Numbered from the stretch's first letter, positions 47,813-57,074 are shown. The stretch is DNA of 64,000 nt from Corynebacterium auriscanis (GCF_030408435.1 NZ_CP047046.1:1098572-1162571), one strand, 5' to 3'. Made by a program: numbers and translations. The notes: generated by a model from the letters alone, not told the origin.

Positions 47813-49165
47813 GTGCAAGCAATTTTAGATCTGCCGTTGACCGACTTCACGGCGTCGGTGGTTATTACAATCTTGTCGGTGATTGCCATTATCGCCGCTA
47901 CGTGGGGCTTTCGAGGGCATTCACTAGGGCGATCCATATTTCGTCCGGCGGTGTTGGCGCTAGGGATCGCGTACTTCGGCAAGCTGGTGTTCGAAAACCA
48001 ATGGGGGGTTATTCCGGATAGGGTTCCGTGGGAATTGACTCTGGCGGTGGCCGGCACCATCTTTGTGGTCCTGTGCGCGTTTATGCAGCGCAGGCGCCGC
48101 GTAGTGGTATCGCTGCTGGTGGTTTTCAGCGTGCTCACGACCGTGATGCAGTTTAATGCTTTCTACCAAACGTTTCCCGATTTGCAGACATTGGAAGCCA
48201 GAAGCGTTGCTGCACAGATGGACTACCGGGAGTTTCAAAAACAAGACCGTGTTCCAAAAGTGAAAGGGCGCGAAGCTGGCGCCTTGGTGGAAGTTGCGTT
48301 GAACGGCGGGGAATCCGGATGGAATCCGCGACCATCATATGCGTACCTGCCACCAGCGTACTGGACTCGTGAGGAACCACTACCCGTTTTGCTGTTGATG
48401 GCGGGGAATCCCGGCACCCCTGACGAGTGGATTGATTCCGGCCGTGCTGTGATGATTGCCGACGCCTACCAGCAGGCCCACGATGGAGTATCGCCCATTG
48501 TGATGACGGTCGATGCCACGGGGTCTTTCACAGGAAATCCCGGTTGCACAGATGGGCCCCGCGGTAACGTGATGCGTTATTTGACGCAGGATTTGCCGAG
48601 GATTATTGGCGAGAAATTTACGGTCCAGCCAGACCGCTCCACTTGGACGATAGGGGGATTGAGTTACGGCGGAACGTGCGCACTGCAAGTGGTCACGAAT
48701 CACCCGGAGGTCTACGGGAATTTTCTGGATTTTTCTGGCGAGCCCGAGATGTCGATTGGATCGCGCGAGGCCACGATCGGTGAGATTTTTGGTGGCGATG
48801 CCGACGCGTTTTGGGCGCAGGACCCGCAGGCGCAACTGCGAGCTGCTATGAGGACACGCGATCCAAAATACCGCGATATCCACGGGATCTTCGCCGTGGG
48901 AGTGGATGATAAAACCGTGCGACCACTGATGGAACCCATCAGTCGGTTAGCCAACGACGCCGGGATGCATACACGTATTCACGTTGTGCCGGGCGGGCAT
49001 GATTACCAGGTGTGGAGGGTGGCTTTGGCGCAGACGTTTGAATGGGTGGCGCAGCAGGGCAAGTTGGGACCGCACGCCGAGGATGCCAAAGTGGTCGGCA
49101 CCAACCGCGATGCTCTCGATGGCAAACCGCATGAAGATGCATTACCTTCGGAGGATCAACGCTGA
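47813..49165 (+). CDS. Membrane-anchored esterase-like protein
   Basis: A 450-residue protein with about four N-terminal membrane helices (to about residue 115, for example VVITILSVIAIIAATWGF and LTLAVAGTIFVVLCAFM), followed by an extracytoplasmic alpha/beta hydrolase domain. The nucleophile elbow is GLSYGG, with a likely Asp in VGVDDKTV and a His in PGGHDYQVW. The plan resembles esterase/mycolyltransferase-like proteins of mycolic-acid bacteria; the substrate is unknown. The GTG start at 47813, 25 bases after the peptidase gene, lacks a clear ribosome binding site, so the exact N-terminus is uncertain. Confidence 0.78.
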   Translation: MQAILDLPLTDFTASVVITILSVIAIIAATWGFRGHSLGRSIFRPAVLALGIAYFGKLVFENQWGVIPDRVPWELTLAVAGTIFVVLCAFMQRRRRVVVSLLVVFSVLTTVMQFNAFYQTFPDLQTLEARSVAAQMDYREFQKQDRVPKVKGREAGALVEVALNGGESGWNPRPSYAYLPPAYWTREEPLPVLLLMAGNPGTPDEWIDSGRAVMIADAYQQAHDGVSPIVMTVDATGSFTGNPGCTDGPRGNVMRYLTQDLPRIIGEKFTVQPDRSTWTIGGLSYGGTCALQVVTNHPEVYGNFLDFSGEPEMSIGSREATIGEIFGGDADAFWAQDPQAQLRAAMRTRDPKYRDIHGIFAVGVDDKTVRPLMEPISRLANDAGMHTRIHVVPGGHDYQVWRVALAQTFEWVAQQGKLGPHAEDAKVVGTNRDALDGKPHEDALPSEDQR

Positions 49166-49192
49166 TGATCACGCCCTCAGGGCGGGCTGGTC

Positions 49193-50644
49193 TTAGAAAC
49201 TAGAGGATCCGCCGCCACCGGAAAACCCAGAACTGAAACTGGTGTTCACGCCCGAACTCCCGGAACTGGAGGCAGCTGCCGTATCCGAGGAATGCCAGGT
49301 AGATAACAGCAGATACGGGTACCAGCCGTGATAACCGTAACCTGGGCGCCACGTGGAATCCCCAATATTGGGCGTGGAGTGTTCGCTGAGCTTGAGGTTC
49401 TTCATCTGCTTACTCAGCTGGTCCATGGCGTGGCCATGTTTGCGTAGAGCTAGAGCAAAGCGATCCATGAAATCCGGGGCAGCGGTAGTGCCCTCGAGGG
49501 CTCGCAGTTCCCCGTCTACTTCCTTCAATTCCGCCACCACAGTATCGAGCTGATGTCTGCCCAGTGTTTTGTTACTCAGGGTTTTATCATTCAGGGCTTC
49601 GGAGACGTCTTCACGCAAGGCAGCTAACTCGCGCCTGCGGACAACCTCATCGCCACGCTCCATCTCGAACAGCGTATTGATGTTTTGATCCGCGTTTTCT
49701 AGCGCGGAGACGGAGGCATGCGCGGTGGCGATATCTTTTCGCTTGGCGTAAAAGTCCTTATCTTGCGAATCGAGCGTCAAACCCAGACGATCCACCTGGT
49801 CATGCACCTGCAGGAAATCATCGCGGATGGTAGCCCACTGGCTGCGCAATTCCGCATGAGCTAGGGGAGAAGCGAGGGAATTGGCGCGAATGTCGATCTG
49901 GTCCAGTCTTTGCGCGGTGTCGCCGTAGGTGGCGGAAATATGGGAGAATTGCTCCTTAGCTGTCGCGATCTTCTTCTTTCGGGATGTCGCATAGGCCCCA
50001 ATGGCGATGCCTCCACCCACTACCGCCACTCCACCCCCGATGCCGCCCACCACACGTGGATCAACGTCACTGGTCTCCGGCTCTAAGGAAGGATCGGCGG
50101 CAGCCTTTGTGCCCTCCAGTAACCCGGCGGCCCATTTTTGGTCCCTCAAGCTGGGTTTCATGTCGTCGAGGGAACGTTGCAGATGGCCATCGCCCGGCGT
50201 CAACTTGAGATCAGAGCACACATCGTTGCCGCAGTAGATACCGTTGTGGCGCTGCTCGGTGGAGACAGCGACAATGAGTTCGCCCAGTTTCCAGGTTCCG
50301 CCCTTATCAGTGCCGTCGGGTACTAGGTCCGGACGATTCGTGCCGATCCATTGCACGACATCATCGTTGAGGTTGTCGCTTCTGCCGTCAATAACTAAGT
50401 ACGTCACGCTCTTCACGGATGGCGGGAAGTCAATCTTCTGCGTCTCCTGGATAAGAAAGCGCTCGTCGTTGGGCTTGATCGTGCCGGACGGATTCTCCAC
50501 CTTCACCTGGACACTCTCTGCCCGTGTGGACTGACTAACCGGCGCACTAGGCGCGGTCGAGAGTGCTGCAGCTGTGGGCGTCGTCCCCACAAGAGCAATA
50601 ACCGCAGCAGAGAGAGCTAGTGAACGAAGTCCCAAGTGAGTCAT
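49193..50644 (-). CDS. Secreted, membrane-anchored DUF5129/TPM-like protein
   Basis: A 483-residue protein with a signal peptide (SLALSAAVIALVGTTPTAAA) and an extracellular TPM-like N-terminal domain that includes YLVIDGRSDNLNDD and a CGNDVC cysteine pair. A membrane helix follows (VVGGIGGGVAVVGGGIAIGA, about residue 200), then a long coiled-coil cytoplasmic region. The C-terminus is the Ser/Gly-rich SSGFSGGGGSSSF. The TPM/DUF5129 architecture fits corynebacterial proteins of unknown function. It is divergently oriented from the micropeptide gene at 50798. Confidence 0.8.
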   Translation of the reverse strand: MTHLGLRSLALSAAVIALVGTTPTAAALSTAPSAPVSQSTRAESVQVKVENPSGTIKPNDERFLIQETQKIDFPPSVKSVTYLVIDGRSDNLNDDVVQWIGTNRPDLVPDGTDKGGTWKLGELIVAVSTEQRHNGIYCGNDVCSDLKLTPGDGHLQRSLDDMKPSLRDQKWAAGLLEGTKAAADPSLEPETSDVDPRVVGGIGGGVAVVGGGIAIGAYATSRKKKIATAKEQFSHISATYGDTAQRLDQIDIRANSLASPLAHAELRSQWATIRDDFLQVHDQVDRLGLTLDSQDKDFYAKRKDIATAHASVSALENADQNINTLFEMERGDEVVRRRELAALREDVSEALNDKTLSNKTLGRHQLDTVVAELKEVDGELRALEGTTAAPDFMDRFALALRKHGHAMDQLSKQMKNLKLSEHSTPNIGDSTWRPGYGYHGWYPYLLLSTWHSSDTAAASSSGSSGVNTSFSSGFSGGGGSSSF

Positions 50645-50695
50645 GCTTGCCAGTCTAGAGATTTGAAGCGAAAGCTGGGCGGAGAACTAGGGTGC

Positions 50696-50725
50696 TTGAC
50701 GTGTCACCAAAAAGAGAGTTATGCT
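50696..50725 (+). promoter_or_regulatory. Promoter of the secreted micropeptide gene
   Basis: TTGACG (50696-50701) and TATGCT (50720-50725) are spaced by 18 bases and resemble a housekeeping-sigma promoter. Transcription would begin about 65 bases before the ATG at 50798. Confidence 0.7.
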
Positions 50726-50797
50726 AGCACTGTCCGGTTGGCACACCCAAGCGGGCGGTTTGAATCAGGAAAACAATCACATTGAGGAGAGTTGACC

Positions 50798-50944
50798 ATG
50801 AAGAAGATCGCAAATCTCGCTACTGCCGTTGCTGTTGCCAGTGGTCTGGCCCTAGGCGGGGCTGCTGCAGCTAACGCCAGTGAGCCGACGACGGAGGAAC
50901 TGCGTCAGCAATACGCTGACACCCTGTACCAGTACTACCGTTAG
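50798..50944 (+). CDS. 48-residue secreted micropeptide (unknown function)
   Basis: A short gene with unusually complete expression signals: the promoter at 50696-50725, an AGGAG ribosome binding site 8 bases before the ATG, and a 16-bp hairpin just downstream. The product has a textbook Sec signal peptide, [20 protein letters not shown] followed by GAAAANA, with an A-N-A signal peptidase I site. That would release a mature peptide of about 21 residues beginning [20 protein letters not shown], rich in Glu, Gln and Tyr and probably helical. Its TAG overlaps the convergent stop of the PAP2 gene. I recognise no family. Confidence 0.8.
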   Translation: MKKIANLATAVAVASGLALGGAAAANASEPTTEELRQQYADTLYQYYR

Positions 50945-51687
50945 GACACAGTGATCGCCCGCGTCGAAGAGTTACTTCGGTGCGGGCGATTTGCTATTCC
51001 TTGGGATAAGCACATCAGTAAGTGCCACACCAAAGGTGTTACGGTGATGGCCCATATCAACGACGCCGCGGAGTCCGTGGGGTAGTGCACGCCCCGGGTG
51101 ACGACCGTCAACCAGATCGCGAACATCAACACCCCGGCCACGATTAACACCACAAGATGCGCTCTGTGTGCAGTTCGAGCATTGGGGAACTCGTAGGTCA
51201 TCACCAGCATGACGAGGCTTACCGCCACCACGCCGAAAAATGCGCTGTGGCCACTGGGGTAGGACCAACCGGCCTGCAATGAATCGGTAGGGTTGCTCAA
51301 CAGGGGCAGATCGGGGCGCTCCCGAGAGAAAACAAATTTGGCGCCCCACAGAGGGGCCCATGAGATCAAGATGGTGAAACCGCACACCCAGGGGTGCAGC
51401 GTGGGGCGGCGCAGCAGGGCGAGCACCACTATCACGATGAGTGTATAGATTGCCGCCTTCCTAGGGAGGAAGGTGACGTAAAACCAGTCCACTGTGGCGC
51501 CGAATGCGCCAGTGCGGTGATTGTTGAACCACTGGACTACGGGTAAATCGATCGCGCTGTGCTGGAGGGCGAAACCACCGGCCAGTACGAGTATTGCCCC
51601 CGCCATGGCTATTAAGACCAGGCGGGGGAAATGTGGACGGGGTGCGTCCGTATCCGGCGCAAGAGAAGATGGAATGGGATGGGACAA
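50941..51687 (-). CDS. PAP2-family membrane phosphatase
   Basis: A 248-residue protein with about six membrane helices and the three PAP2/phosphatidic acid phosphatase motifs: [12 protein letters not shown] (KxxxxxxRP type), [11 protein letters not shown] (PSGH) and [15 protein letters not shown] (SRxxxHxxxD type). It should dephosphorylate a lipid phosphate or polyprenyl pyrophosphate at the outer membrane face; the substrate is not known. It starts with TTG at 51687, supported by AAAGG 6 bases upstream, and lies just after tRNA-Pro. Its last codons are inside the hairpin at 50954-50990. Confidence 0.88.
   Translation of the reverse strand: MSHPIPSSLAPDTDAPRPHFPRLVLIAMAGAILVLAGGFALQHSAIDLPVVQWFNNHRTGAFGATVDWFYVTFLPRKAAIYTLIVIVVLALLRRPTLHPWVCGFTILISWAPLWGAKFVFSRERPDLPLLSNPTDSLQAGWSYPSGHSAFFGVVAVSLVMLVMTYEFPNARTAHRAHLVVLIVAGVLMFAIWLTVVTRGVHYPTDSAASLIWAITVTPLVWHLLMCLSQGIANRPHRSNSSTRAITVS
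50954..50990 (+). terminator. Hairpin/terminator after the micropeptide gene
   Basis: ATCGCCCGCGTCGAAG at 50954-50969 pairs with CTTCGGTGCGGGCGAT at 50975-50990 as a 16-bp stem (two G-U pairs) with the loop AGTTA. Only a weak T-tract follows (TTGCTATT). It lies 10 bases after the micropeptide stop and inside the 3' end of the convergent PAP2 gene. Confidence 0.7.
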
Positions 51688-51699
51688 TGTAAACCTTTG

Positions 51700-51773
51700 T
51701 CGGACTGACAGGATTTGAACCTGCGACCCCTACACCCCCAGTGTAGTGCGCTACCAAACTGCGCCACAGCCCG
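51700..51773 (-). tRNA. tRNA-Pro (anticodon GGG)
   Basis: On the minus strand the acceptor arms CGGGCTG and CAGTCCG pair around a D arm (GCGCAGTTTGGTAGCGC), an anticodon arm CTACA-CTGGGGG-TGTAG and a T arm GCAGG-TTCAAAT-CCTGT. The 7-base loop puts GGG at positions 34-36, which reads proline codons. The 3' CCA is not encoded. It ends 12 bases before the PAP2 start codon on the same strand. Confidence 0.93.
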
Positions 51774-51830
51774 CTTGCTTAACCGTTTGGCTAAGCGTGG
51801 ACTAGATTACACCATAGGGATTCGGGAATA

Positions 51831-52331
51831 CTAATCGCCTTGCGTAACGGGTTCCTCGGTGATGATAATTCCGTCCGAATCGCAGTAAACGTAGTGGCCA
51901 GGGACGAAATCTACGCTACCCAGGCTGATGACCACGTCGCGGTCGCCCTCGCCGGTCTTGGAGGACTTTCGAGGGTTGGTGCCCAGAGCCTTGCATCCGA
52001 ATTCCATGTCACCGATGACCTTGGAATCGCGGATGGGGCCGTTGACGATAACGCCCTGCCAGCCGTGTTCCTTACCTAAGCCCGCGATGATGTCACCAAC
52101 CAGAGCGCTGCGCATAGAGGCCCGCCCGTCGATGACGAGCACTCCGCCTGGGTTGTCCTCACTCAGGATGGACTTCAGCAACGCATTGTCCTGGAAGCAC
52201 TTCACCGTGGAGATCTTGCCGCAGAATTCCACGTTGCCACCGAAGTTGATGAACTGGGTATCGCAAGATCGCACGTCCTCTCCAATGATGTCTACGAGGT
52301 CGGCAGTGGGGATAAATTGAAGTTCGCTCAT
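51831..52331 (-). CDS. rraA: RraA-family protein
   Basis: A 166-residue protein of the RraA/HMG-aldolase-like family. Landmarks are [53 protein letters not shown] and [20 protein letters not shown]. Some members regulate RNase E; others are class II 4-hydroxy-4-methyl-2-oxoglutarate aldolases, for which the GxxxGxxxxxxDGxxRD pattern is the active site. Sequence alone does not settle which applies. Its ATG overlaps the downstream hydrolase gene by 4 bases. Confidence 0.88.
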   Translation of the reverse strand: MSELQFIPTADLVDIIGEDVRSCDTQFINFGGNVEFCGKISTVKCFQDNALLKSILSEDNPGGVLVIDGRASMRSALVGDIIAGLGKEHGWQGVIVNGPIRDSKVIGDMEFGCKALGTNPRKSSKTGEGDRDVVISLGSVDFVPGHYVYCDSDGIIITEEPVTQGD

Positions 52332-53173
52332 AGGAAAAGTGTACGTCGGTGGTCGAACCAGGTTGCGATGAGTTCCCCCACGCGCTGCCCACTGCCGCGG
52401 CGCTGCAGAAGATGGTCAATGTCCGGCATGGTGAGCAGACTAGAGATACGCGCAGGGGAGGAAACGAAGGAAAGGGCCTCGGCGTAATCCACCACATCAT
52501 CGTCTGGGGCGTGAATCCCCAGGTGTTGGATTCCGCGCTGCTTGAGGGCTTGCATGTCGGCCTCAGGGTCAACGGAACGCAGATCGCGGAAGAATTCCGT
52601 CCCCACTGATACGCCGCGGTCCGAAATGGGAACCGTGCAGTCGTCGCGACTATCCTCCACGGCCGCTCCCAGCTCCGCCGCTACCTGGGGGATGGAATCC
52701 CACACATGGCGGGGGTCAAATGGCGTGCCAATAGTGGCCACCGCACGTACGGAATCCACCTGCGCAGCCGCCCGGATAACAGCGCACCCTCCCAAGGAAT
52801 GCCCCACCAACAAGGACGGGCCCTGCGCGTGTGTTTCCAACCACGCGGCCGCAGCTAAGACATCTGCCACGTTGGAGCTGAGGGTAGTTTTCTCAAACGC
52901 GCCCCCGGACGTTCCCAAACCCGCCAGGTCGATCCGCAGGCTGGCCATCCCATGTTTGGCCAAGGTTTTGGAAATACGTGTGACCCCCACTGCCGTACGT
53001 GCACAGGTGAAACACGCCACCACGATGGCAGTGGGAACCCGGCCCTCTTGCAGCGTTTCTGCAGTCATTCCCGCTGGTGCGTCCACGGTGGCGCCTAGGT
53101 TGTAGGTGCCGTTGGGACCATGTGCCTCACCCGCGGGAATGGAAACATGGGTTGAAATGGTAGCGGGACTCAT
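52328..53173 (-). CDS. Alpha/beta hydrolase
   Basis: This 281-residue protein has the serine nucleophile elbow VGHSLGG in the middle, preceded by [13 protein letters not shown], a core alpha/beta-hydrolase strand-loop. The likely His is in [10 protein letters not shown] near the C-terminus and the Asp in [13 protein letters not shown]. No signal peptide is visible. Related proteins are often fused to OsmC-like peroxidase domains, but no such domain is present here. It is upstream of rraA on the same strand and overlaps its start (the ATGA arrangement). The substrate is unknown. Confidence 0.8.
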   Translation of the reverse strand: MSPATISTHVSIPAGEAHGPNGTYNLGATVDAPAGMTAETLQEGRVPTAIVVACFTCARTAVGVTRISKTLAKHGMASLRIDLAGLGTSGGAFEKTTLSSNVADVLAAAAWLETHAQGPSLLVGHSLGGCAVIRAAAQVDSVRAVATIGTPFDPRHVWDSIPQVAAELGAAVEDSRDDCTVPISDRGVSVGTEFFRDLRSVDPEADMQALKQRGIQHLGIHAPDDDVVDYAEALSFVSSPARISSLLTMPDIDHLLQRRGSGQRVGELIATWFDHRRTLFL

Positions 53174-53275
53174 GGCGGTACCTTCTGGGGCTCGACTATC
53201 GTTGGTCTATTAGTAACAAACGCCTTGCGCCCCGCAAGGAACAGACGTCGATTATTCGAAGGGTAGGCCGCTCGC

Positions 53276-55675
53276 ATGGCATTTGACTGGTTCTGGAAGG
53301 CAATGGGTTCCTCGCCAACGAAGAATCAGAAGAAAAGCAGGGCTGTCGTGGCGCAAGCCGGGGCGGAGCGTTTCGCGGAAGCCAGCGACGCGCAGCTGCG
53401 CGACGAGGCCGCGGCCACTATCGCCAACGCATGGCCACAGGCATCCTCGAGTGCCCACGATCCAGAAACGCTGGATGGGCCCCAGCCCACCGTTAAGGAT
53501 GCACCAGCGCTGTTGGCAGTCCTGCGTGAAGCTGCGCGCCGCACATTGCACTTGGCCCCGTTCGACGTGCAGATGCAAGGCACTCTGCGATTGCTACATG
53601 GTGACGTGGTGGAAATGGCGACCGGTGAAGGAAAAACTCTCACCGGTGCAATGGCCGCGTGCGGGTACGCCCTCCAAGGCAAGCGGGTCCATGTCATCAC
53701 CGTGAACTCGTACTTAGCCGGTCGTGACGACAAATGGATGGGCCCGCTTTTCGATTTCTTTGGGCTGACCCACGGGGCGATCAACGAAAACCACACTAGT
53801 GACGAACGCCGCGATATTTACTCCCGCGACATTGTTTTCGGCGCGATCAACGAGTTGGGCTTCGATGTGCTGCGCGATCAACTCATCACCCGCCAGGAAG
53901 ATGCCGTCCGCACCGATGCAGACGTGGCCGTGATCGACGAAGCGGATTCCGTCATGGTGGACGAAGCACTCGTGCCCCTGGTCCTCGCGGGTTCCGAACC
54001 CGGCCCCGCCCCAGCCGGTCGCATCACGGACCTGGTGAAGTCCATGAAGGAAGGCGAGCACTTCCATATCTCCGAGGATCAACGCAACGTCTTCCTCACC
54101 GACGATGGCGCCGCTTATGTGGAACGGGAGCTTGGCATCGACTCGCTGTACGGCACTTCTGATCTCGACGCCACCACGGGCTCCGCTCAGGCCGTTGAAA
54201 AAGGGGAGGAGGCTAAGCCCGGCGACACCCTAGTGCAGGTCAACGTAGCGCTTCATGCTGAACATCTGCTGATCCGCGACGTGCATTACATCGTCCGCGA
54301 CGGCAAGGTTGCCCTCATTGACGGTTCCCGTGGCCGCGTGGCCGACCTGCAGCGCTGGCCAGATGGACTGCAAGCTGCCGTGGAAGCCAAGGAAGGCCTG
54401 GATGTCACAGACGGGGGTCGCATCCTAGACCAAATCACCATTCAGGCACTGGTGGGAATGTATCCCGAGGTCTGTGGCATGACCGGTACTGCGTTGGCCG
54501 CTAGCGACCAGCTGCGGCAGTTCTACGACCTATTCGTTTCCGTCATTGAACCCAACGTACCCACGAAACGCTTCGACGAGGCCGATCGGGTGTACGTATC
54601 CGCCGAGGAACGCAACCGCGCGGTGATTGAGCACATCATCGACGTACAAAATACCGGGCAACCCCAACTGGTGGGAACTCAAGACGTCGCGGAATCCGAA
54701 GCATTGGCCGATGCTCTGGCGAAGGCCGGAGTGGACTGCAATGTGCTGAACGCCAAAAACCATGAAGCGGAAGCCGGCGTCATTGCAGAAGCGGGCCGCC
54801 CCGGCAGCGTGACCGTATCCACCCAGATGGCAGGGCGCGGTACGGACATCAAGTTGGGAGGGACCGATGAAACGGAACGCGAAGAAGTAGTGGAGACCGG
54901 TGGCCTGCATGTGGTGGGCGTGGGCCGGTACCGGTCGGCGCGATTGGACAGTCAGCTGCGCGGGCGAGCCGGGCGGCAGGGCGATCCGGGAAGTTCGGTG
55001 TTTTTCGTTGCATTGGAGGATGACGTTGTAGCCGTCGGTGGTGCGGGCGAAGAACTGCAGGCCCGCCCCGAGGACGATGGGCTGCTGCCGCAGAAGAAAG
55101 TTTTGCAGTTTGTCGATCACTGCCAGCGTGTGACCGAGGGCCAAATGCTGGATATCCACGCGACCACGTGGAAGTACAACAAGCTGATCAAGGACCAACG
55201 CGACATCATCAACGAGCGCCGCCGGCAATTGTTGACGACCGATGCCGCGTGGCAGGACCTCAGTTACCACGACGTAGATAAGGCCAACGCGTTGAAAAGC
55301 CGTGGGATTGAGCAGTCCGTACTGGAGCAGGCAGCGCGCGAAGTGATGCTGTTTCACCTAGATTCCGCGTGGAGTGACCACTTGGCGTACCTCGATGACA
55401 TTCGCGAGTCGATCCACTTACGCGCCATTGCCCGCGAATCGCCCATCGATGAATTCCATCGGATGTCGATCGCGGCCTTTAAGGACCTTGCAGAGTCCGC
55501 AGTGGATAAGGCCCGCTCGACCTTCAGTGAGGTGGATATCGACGAGGAAGGTGCGCATTTGGAGGAGCTGGGGCTGCATAAGCCGAGCGCAACGTGGACC
55601 TACATGGTCAACGACAATCCGTTGTCCAGTGGCGGAGGATCCGTGGTCGGGTCGATTGCGCAGATGTTCCGCTAA
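53276..55675 (+). CDS. secA2: Accessory Sec translocase ATPase SecA2
   Basis: A 799-residue SecA paralogue. Walker A is ATGEGKTLTGAMAA near 115-128 and the DEAD-like Walker B is VIDEADSVMVDEA near 220. QMAGRGTDIKLGG and LRGRAGRQGDPGSS mark the second helicase domain, and FHLDSAWSDHLAYLDDIRES the scaffold domain. It lacks the C-terminal zinc-binding Cys motif of housekeeping SecA and is shorter, as expected for SecA2. It precedes odhI, the same order as in other Corynebacterium and Mycobacterium genomes. Substrates cannot be predicted. Confidence 0.94.
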   Translation: MAFDWFWKAMGSSPTKNQKKSRAVVAQAGAERFAEASDAQLRDEAAATIANAWPQASSSAHDPETLDGPQPTVKDAPALLAVLREAARRTLHLAPFDVQMQGTLRLLHGDVVEMATGEGKTLTGAMAACGYALQGKRVHVITVNSYLAGRDDKWMGPLFDFFGLTHGAINENHTSDERRDIYSRDIVFGAINELGFDVLRDQLITRQEDAVRTDADVAVIDEADSVMVDEALVPLVLAGSEPGPAPAGRITDLVKSMKEGEHFHISEDQRNVFLTDDGAAYVERELGIDSLYGTSDLDATTGSAQAVEKGEEAKPGDTLVQVNVALHAEHLLIRDVHYIVRDGKVALIDGSRGRVADLQRWPDGLQAAVEAKEGLDVTDGGRILDQITIQALVGMYPEVCGMTGTALAASDQLRQFYDLFVSVIEPNVPTKRFDEADRVYVSAEERNRAVIEHIIDVQNTGQPQLVGTQDVAESEALADALAKAGVDCNVLNAKNHEAEAGVIAEAGRPGSVTVSTQMAGRGTDIKLGGTDETEREEVVETGGLHVVGVGRYRSARLDSQLRGRAGRQGDPGSSVFFVALEDDVVAVGGAGEELQARPEDDGLLPQKKVLQFVDHCQRVTEGQMLDIHATTWKYNKLIKDQRDIINERRRQLLTTDAAWQDLSYHDVDKANALKSRGIEQSVLEQAAREVMLFHLDSAWSDHLAYLDDIRESIHLRAIARESPIDEFHRMSIAAFKDLAESAVDKARSTFSEVDIDEEGAHLEELGLHKPSATWTYMVNDNPLSSGGGSVVGSIAQMFR

Positions 55676-55890
55676 GCAGGCGCTGGCGCCCTCGCTGTGA
55701 GGGCACAATTCCATAACCATTTGATCTCAGGTTGGGGTGGGGCCTACAAAATGCGCACCGGGGTAGTATGGTTGAAAGCGTTGTACGTGGAACCTGCGTG
55801 CACCAGTGGGTTCACCTCGAACGAGGGGAGCGATGGGCTGGTGAGGGCGACTAGGTTCCAAGCCCTAAACGTTCCAGAGAGGACTAGAAC

Positions 55891-56319
55891 ATGAGCGAAA
55901 ACACCGGAGTTCCGGAGGCATCTGTCGAGACGACGTCTGTGTTCCGCGCTGATCTCCTGAAGGAAATGGAGTCCGGCTCTCAAACGGATGCTGCTCCTGC
56001 CGGTGTGGAGGGCCTGCCCGAAGGCTCCGCACTGCTCGTTGTGAAGCGTGGACCAAACGCCGGCTCCCGCTTCCTGTTGGACCAGGACACCACCGCTGCG
56101 GGCCGTCACCCTGACAGCGATATCTTCCTTGACGATGTCACCGTATCCCGTCGCCACGCAGAGTTCCGCCGCAATGGCGATCAGTACGAGGTTGTCGATG
56201 TGGGATCTTTGAACGGAACCTACGTTAACCGCGAGCCAAAGAACTCCTCTGTGCTCAGCAACGGCGACGAAATCCAGATCGGCAAGTTCCGCCTGGTTTT
56301 TCTTAACGGCACCAAGTAG
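55891..56319 (+). CDS. odhI: FHA-domain metabolic regulator OdhI (GarA)
   Basis: A 142-residue protein. The N-terminal motif ETTSVFR places the two threonines phosphorylated by PknG/Ser-Thr kinases at residues 14 and 15. The FHA domain follows (AAGRHPDSDIFLDDVTVSRRHAEF, GSLNGTYVN). In C. glutamicum the unphosphorylated form inhibits 2-oxoglutarate dehydrogenase, so it gates flux from the TCA cycle to glutamate. It leads the conserved odhI-ftsR cluster. The leader before it (55676-55890) holds a possible -10 (TAGTAT) but no further gene. Confidence 0.95.
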   Translation: MSENTGVPEASVETTSVFRADLLKEMESGSQTDAAPAGVEGLPEGSALLVVKRGPNAGSRFLLDQDTTAAGRHPDSDIFLDDVTVSRRHAEFRRNGDQYEVVDVGSLNGTYVNREPKNSSVLSNGDEIQIGKFRLVFLNGTK

Positions 56320-56333
56320 GGAGTAGGACACAA

Positions 56334-57074
56334 GTGAGCGCTCAGGCCGCACGCGCGCAAGCCGCCCGCAAGGTCTCCTCATCGACCGGGGTAAGTCAGG
56401 TTCTGCCCACCTCGTCCATTGGCGATGTGCTGAAGCAGCTGAAGCCGGACTTCCCCGATGTCACTGTGTCCAAGATCCGCTTCCTCGAGTCCGAAGGGCT
56501 CATCAGCCCGCGGCGAAGCCAGTCCGGATACCGGCGTTTCTCTCCCGACGATATCGCCCGTTTGCGGTACATCCTGACTCACCAACGGGATAACTACTTG
56601 CCACTCAAGGTTATTCGCGAGCAGCTGGCCGCGATGGATTCCGGCAAGGTCACTCCGGTGAGCGCTAAGCAGGGGCGCACCGGTGCTGTGAGTGCCGATC
56701 AGTTGCGTGCTGCGGAATCTCGCCGTCTGACTCGAGCGGATGTGACTGCTCGCGCTGGTGTGAATGATTCTTTCACCGGCAGTGTAATCCGCATGGGTTT
56801 GATCAATGCCGATGGTTCGGGGTTCTATTCCGTCGATGACGTGGAAGTTGTCCAGCTAGCTCATTCGTTGACCGAATACGGGCTGGATTCCCGTCACTTG
56901 AAGTCGCTGCTGACAATCGCTAATCGTCAGTACGACATTGTGGCGCGGGTGTCTGAGCCCCTCGCACACGGCAGGGATGAGAACGCCCGTCAGCGTTCTT
57001 TGGAGACCGCGCGCGAGGTGAGCGCCTTGTTGGTGTCTCTCAACACAGCCTTGGTTAAGGGGAATCTCGGCTAG
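56334..57074 (+). CDS. ftsR: MerR-type regulator, FtsR-like
   Basis: A 246-residue transcription factor with a MerR helix-turn-helix (SIGDVLKQLKPDFPDVTVSK, FLESEGLISPRRSQSGYRRF, SPDDIARLRYI) at about residues 27-85. A second helix-rich domain (GVNDSFTGSVIRMGLINADG) resembles another winged-helix unit. It is in the position of C. glutamicum FtsR (cg1631), an activator of ftsZ, and of Rv1828. GTG at 56334 is 14 bases after odhI. Its stop overlaps the next start. Confidence 0.9.
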   Translation: MSAQAARAQAARKVSSSTGVSQVLPTSSIGDVLKQLKPDFPDVTVSKIRFLESEGLISPRRSQSGYRRFSPDDIARLRYILTHQRDNYLPLKVIREQLAAMDSGKVTPVSAKQGRTGAVSADQLRAAESRRLTRADVTARAGVNDSFTGSVIRMGLINADGSGFYSVDDVEVVQLAHSLTEYGLDSRHLKSLLTIANRQYDIVARVSEPLAHGRDENARQRSLETAREVSALLVSLNTALVKGNLG

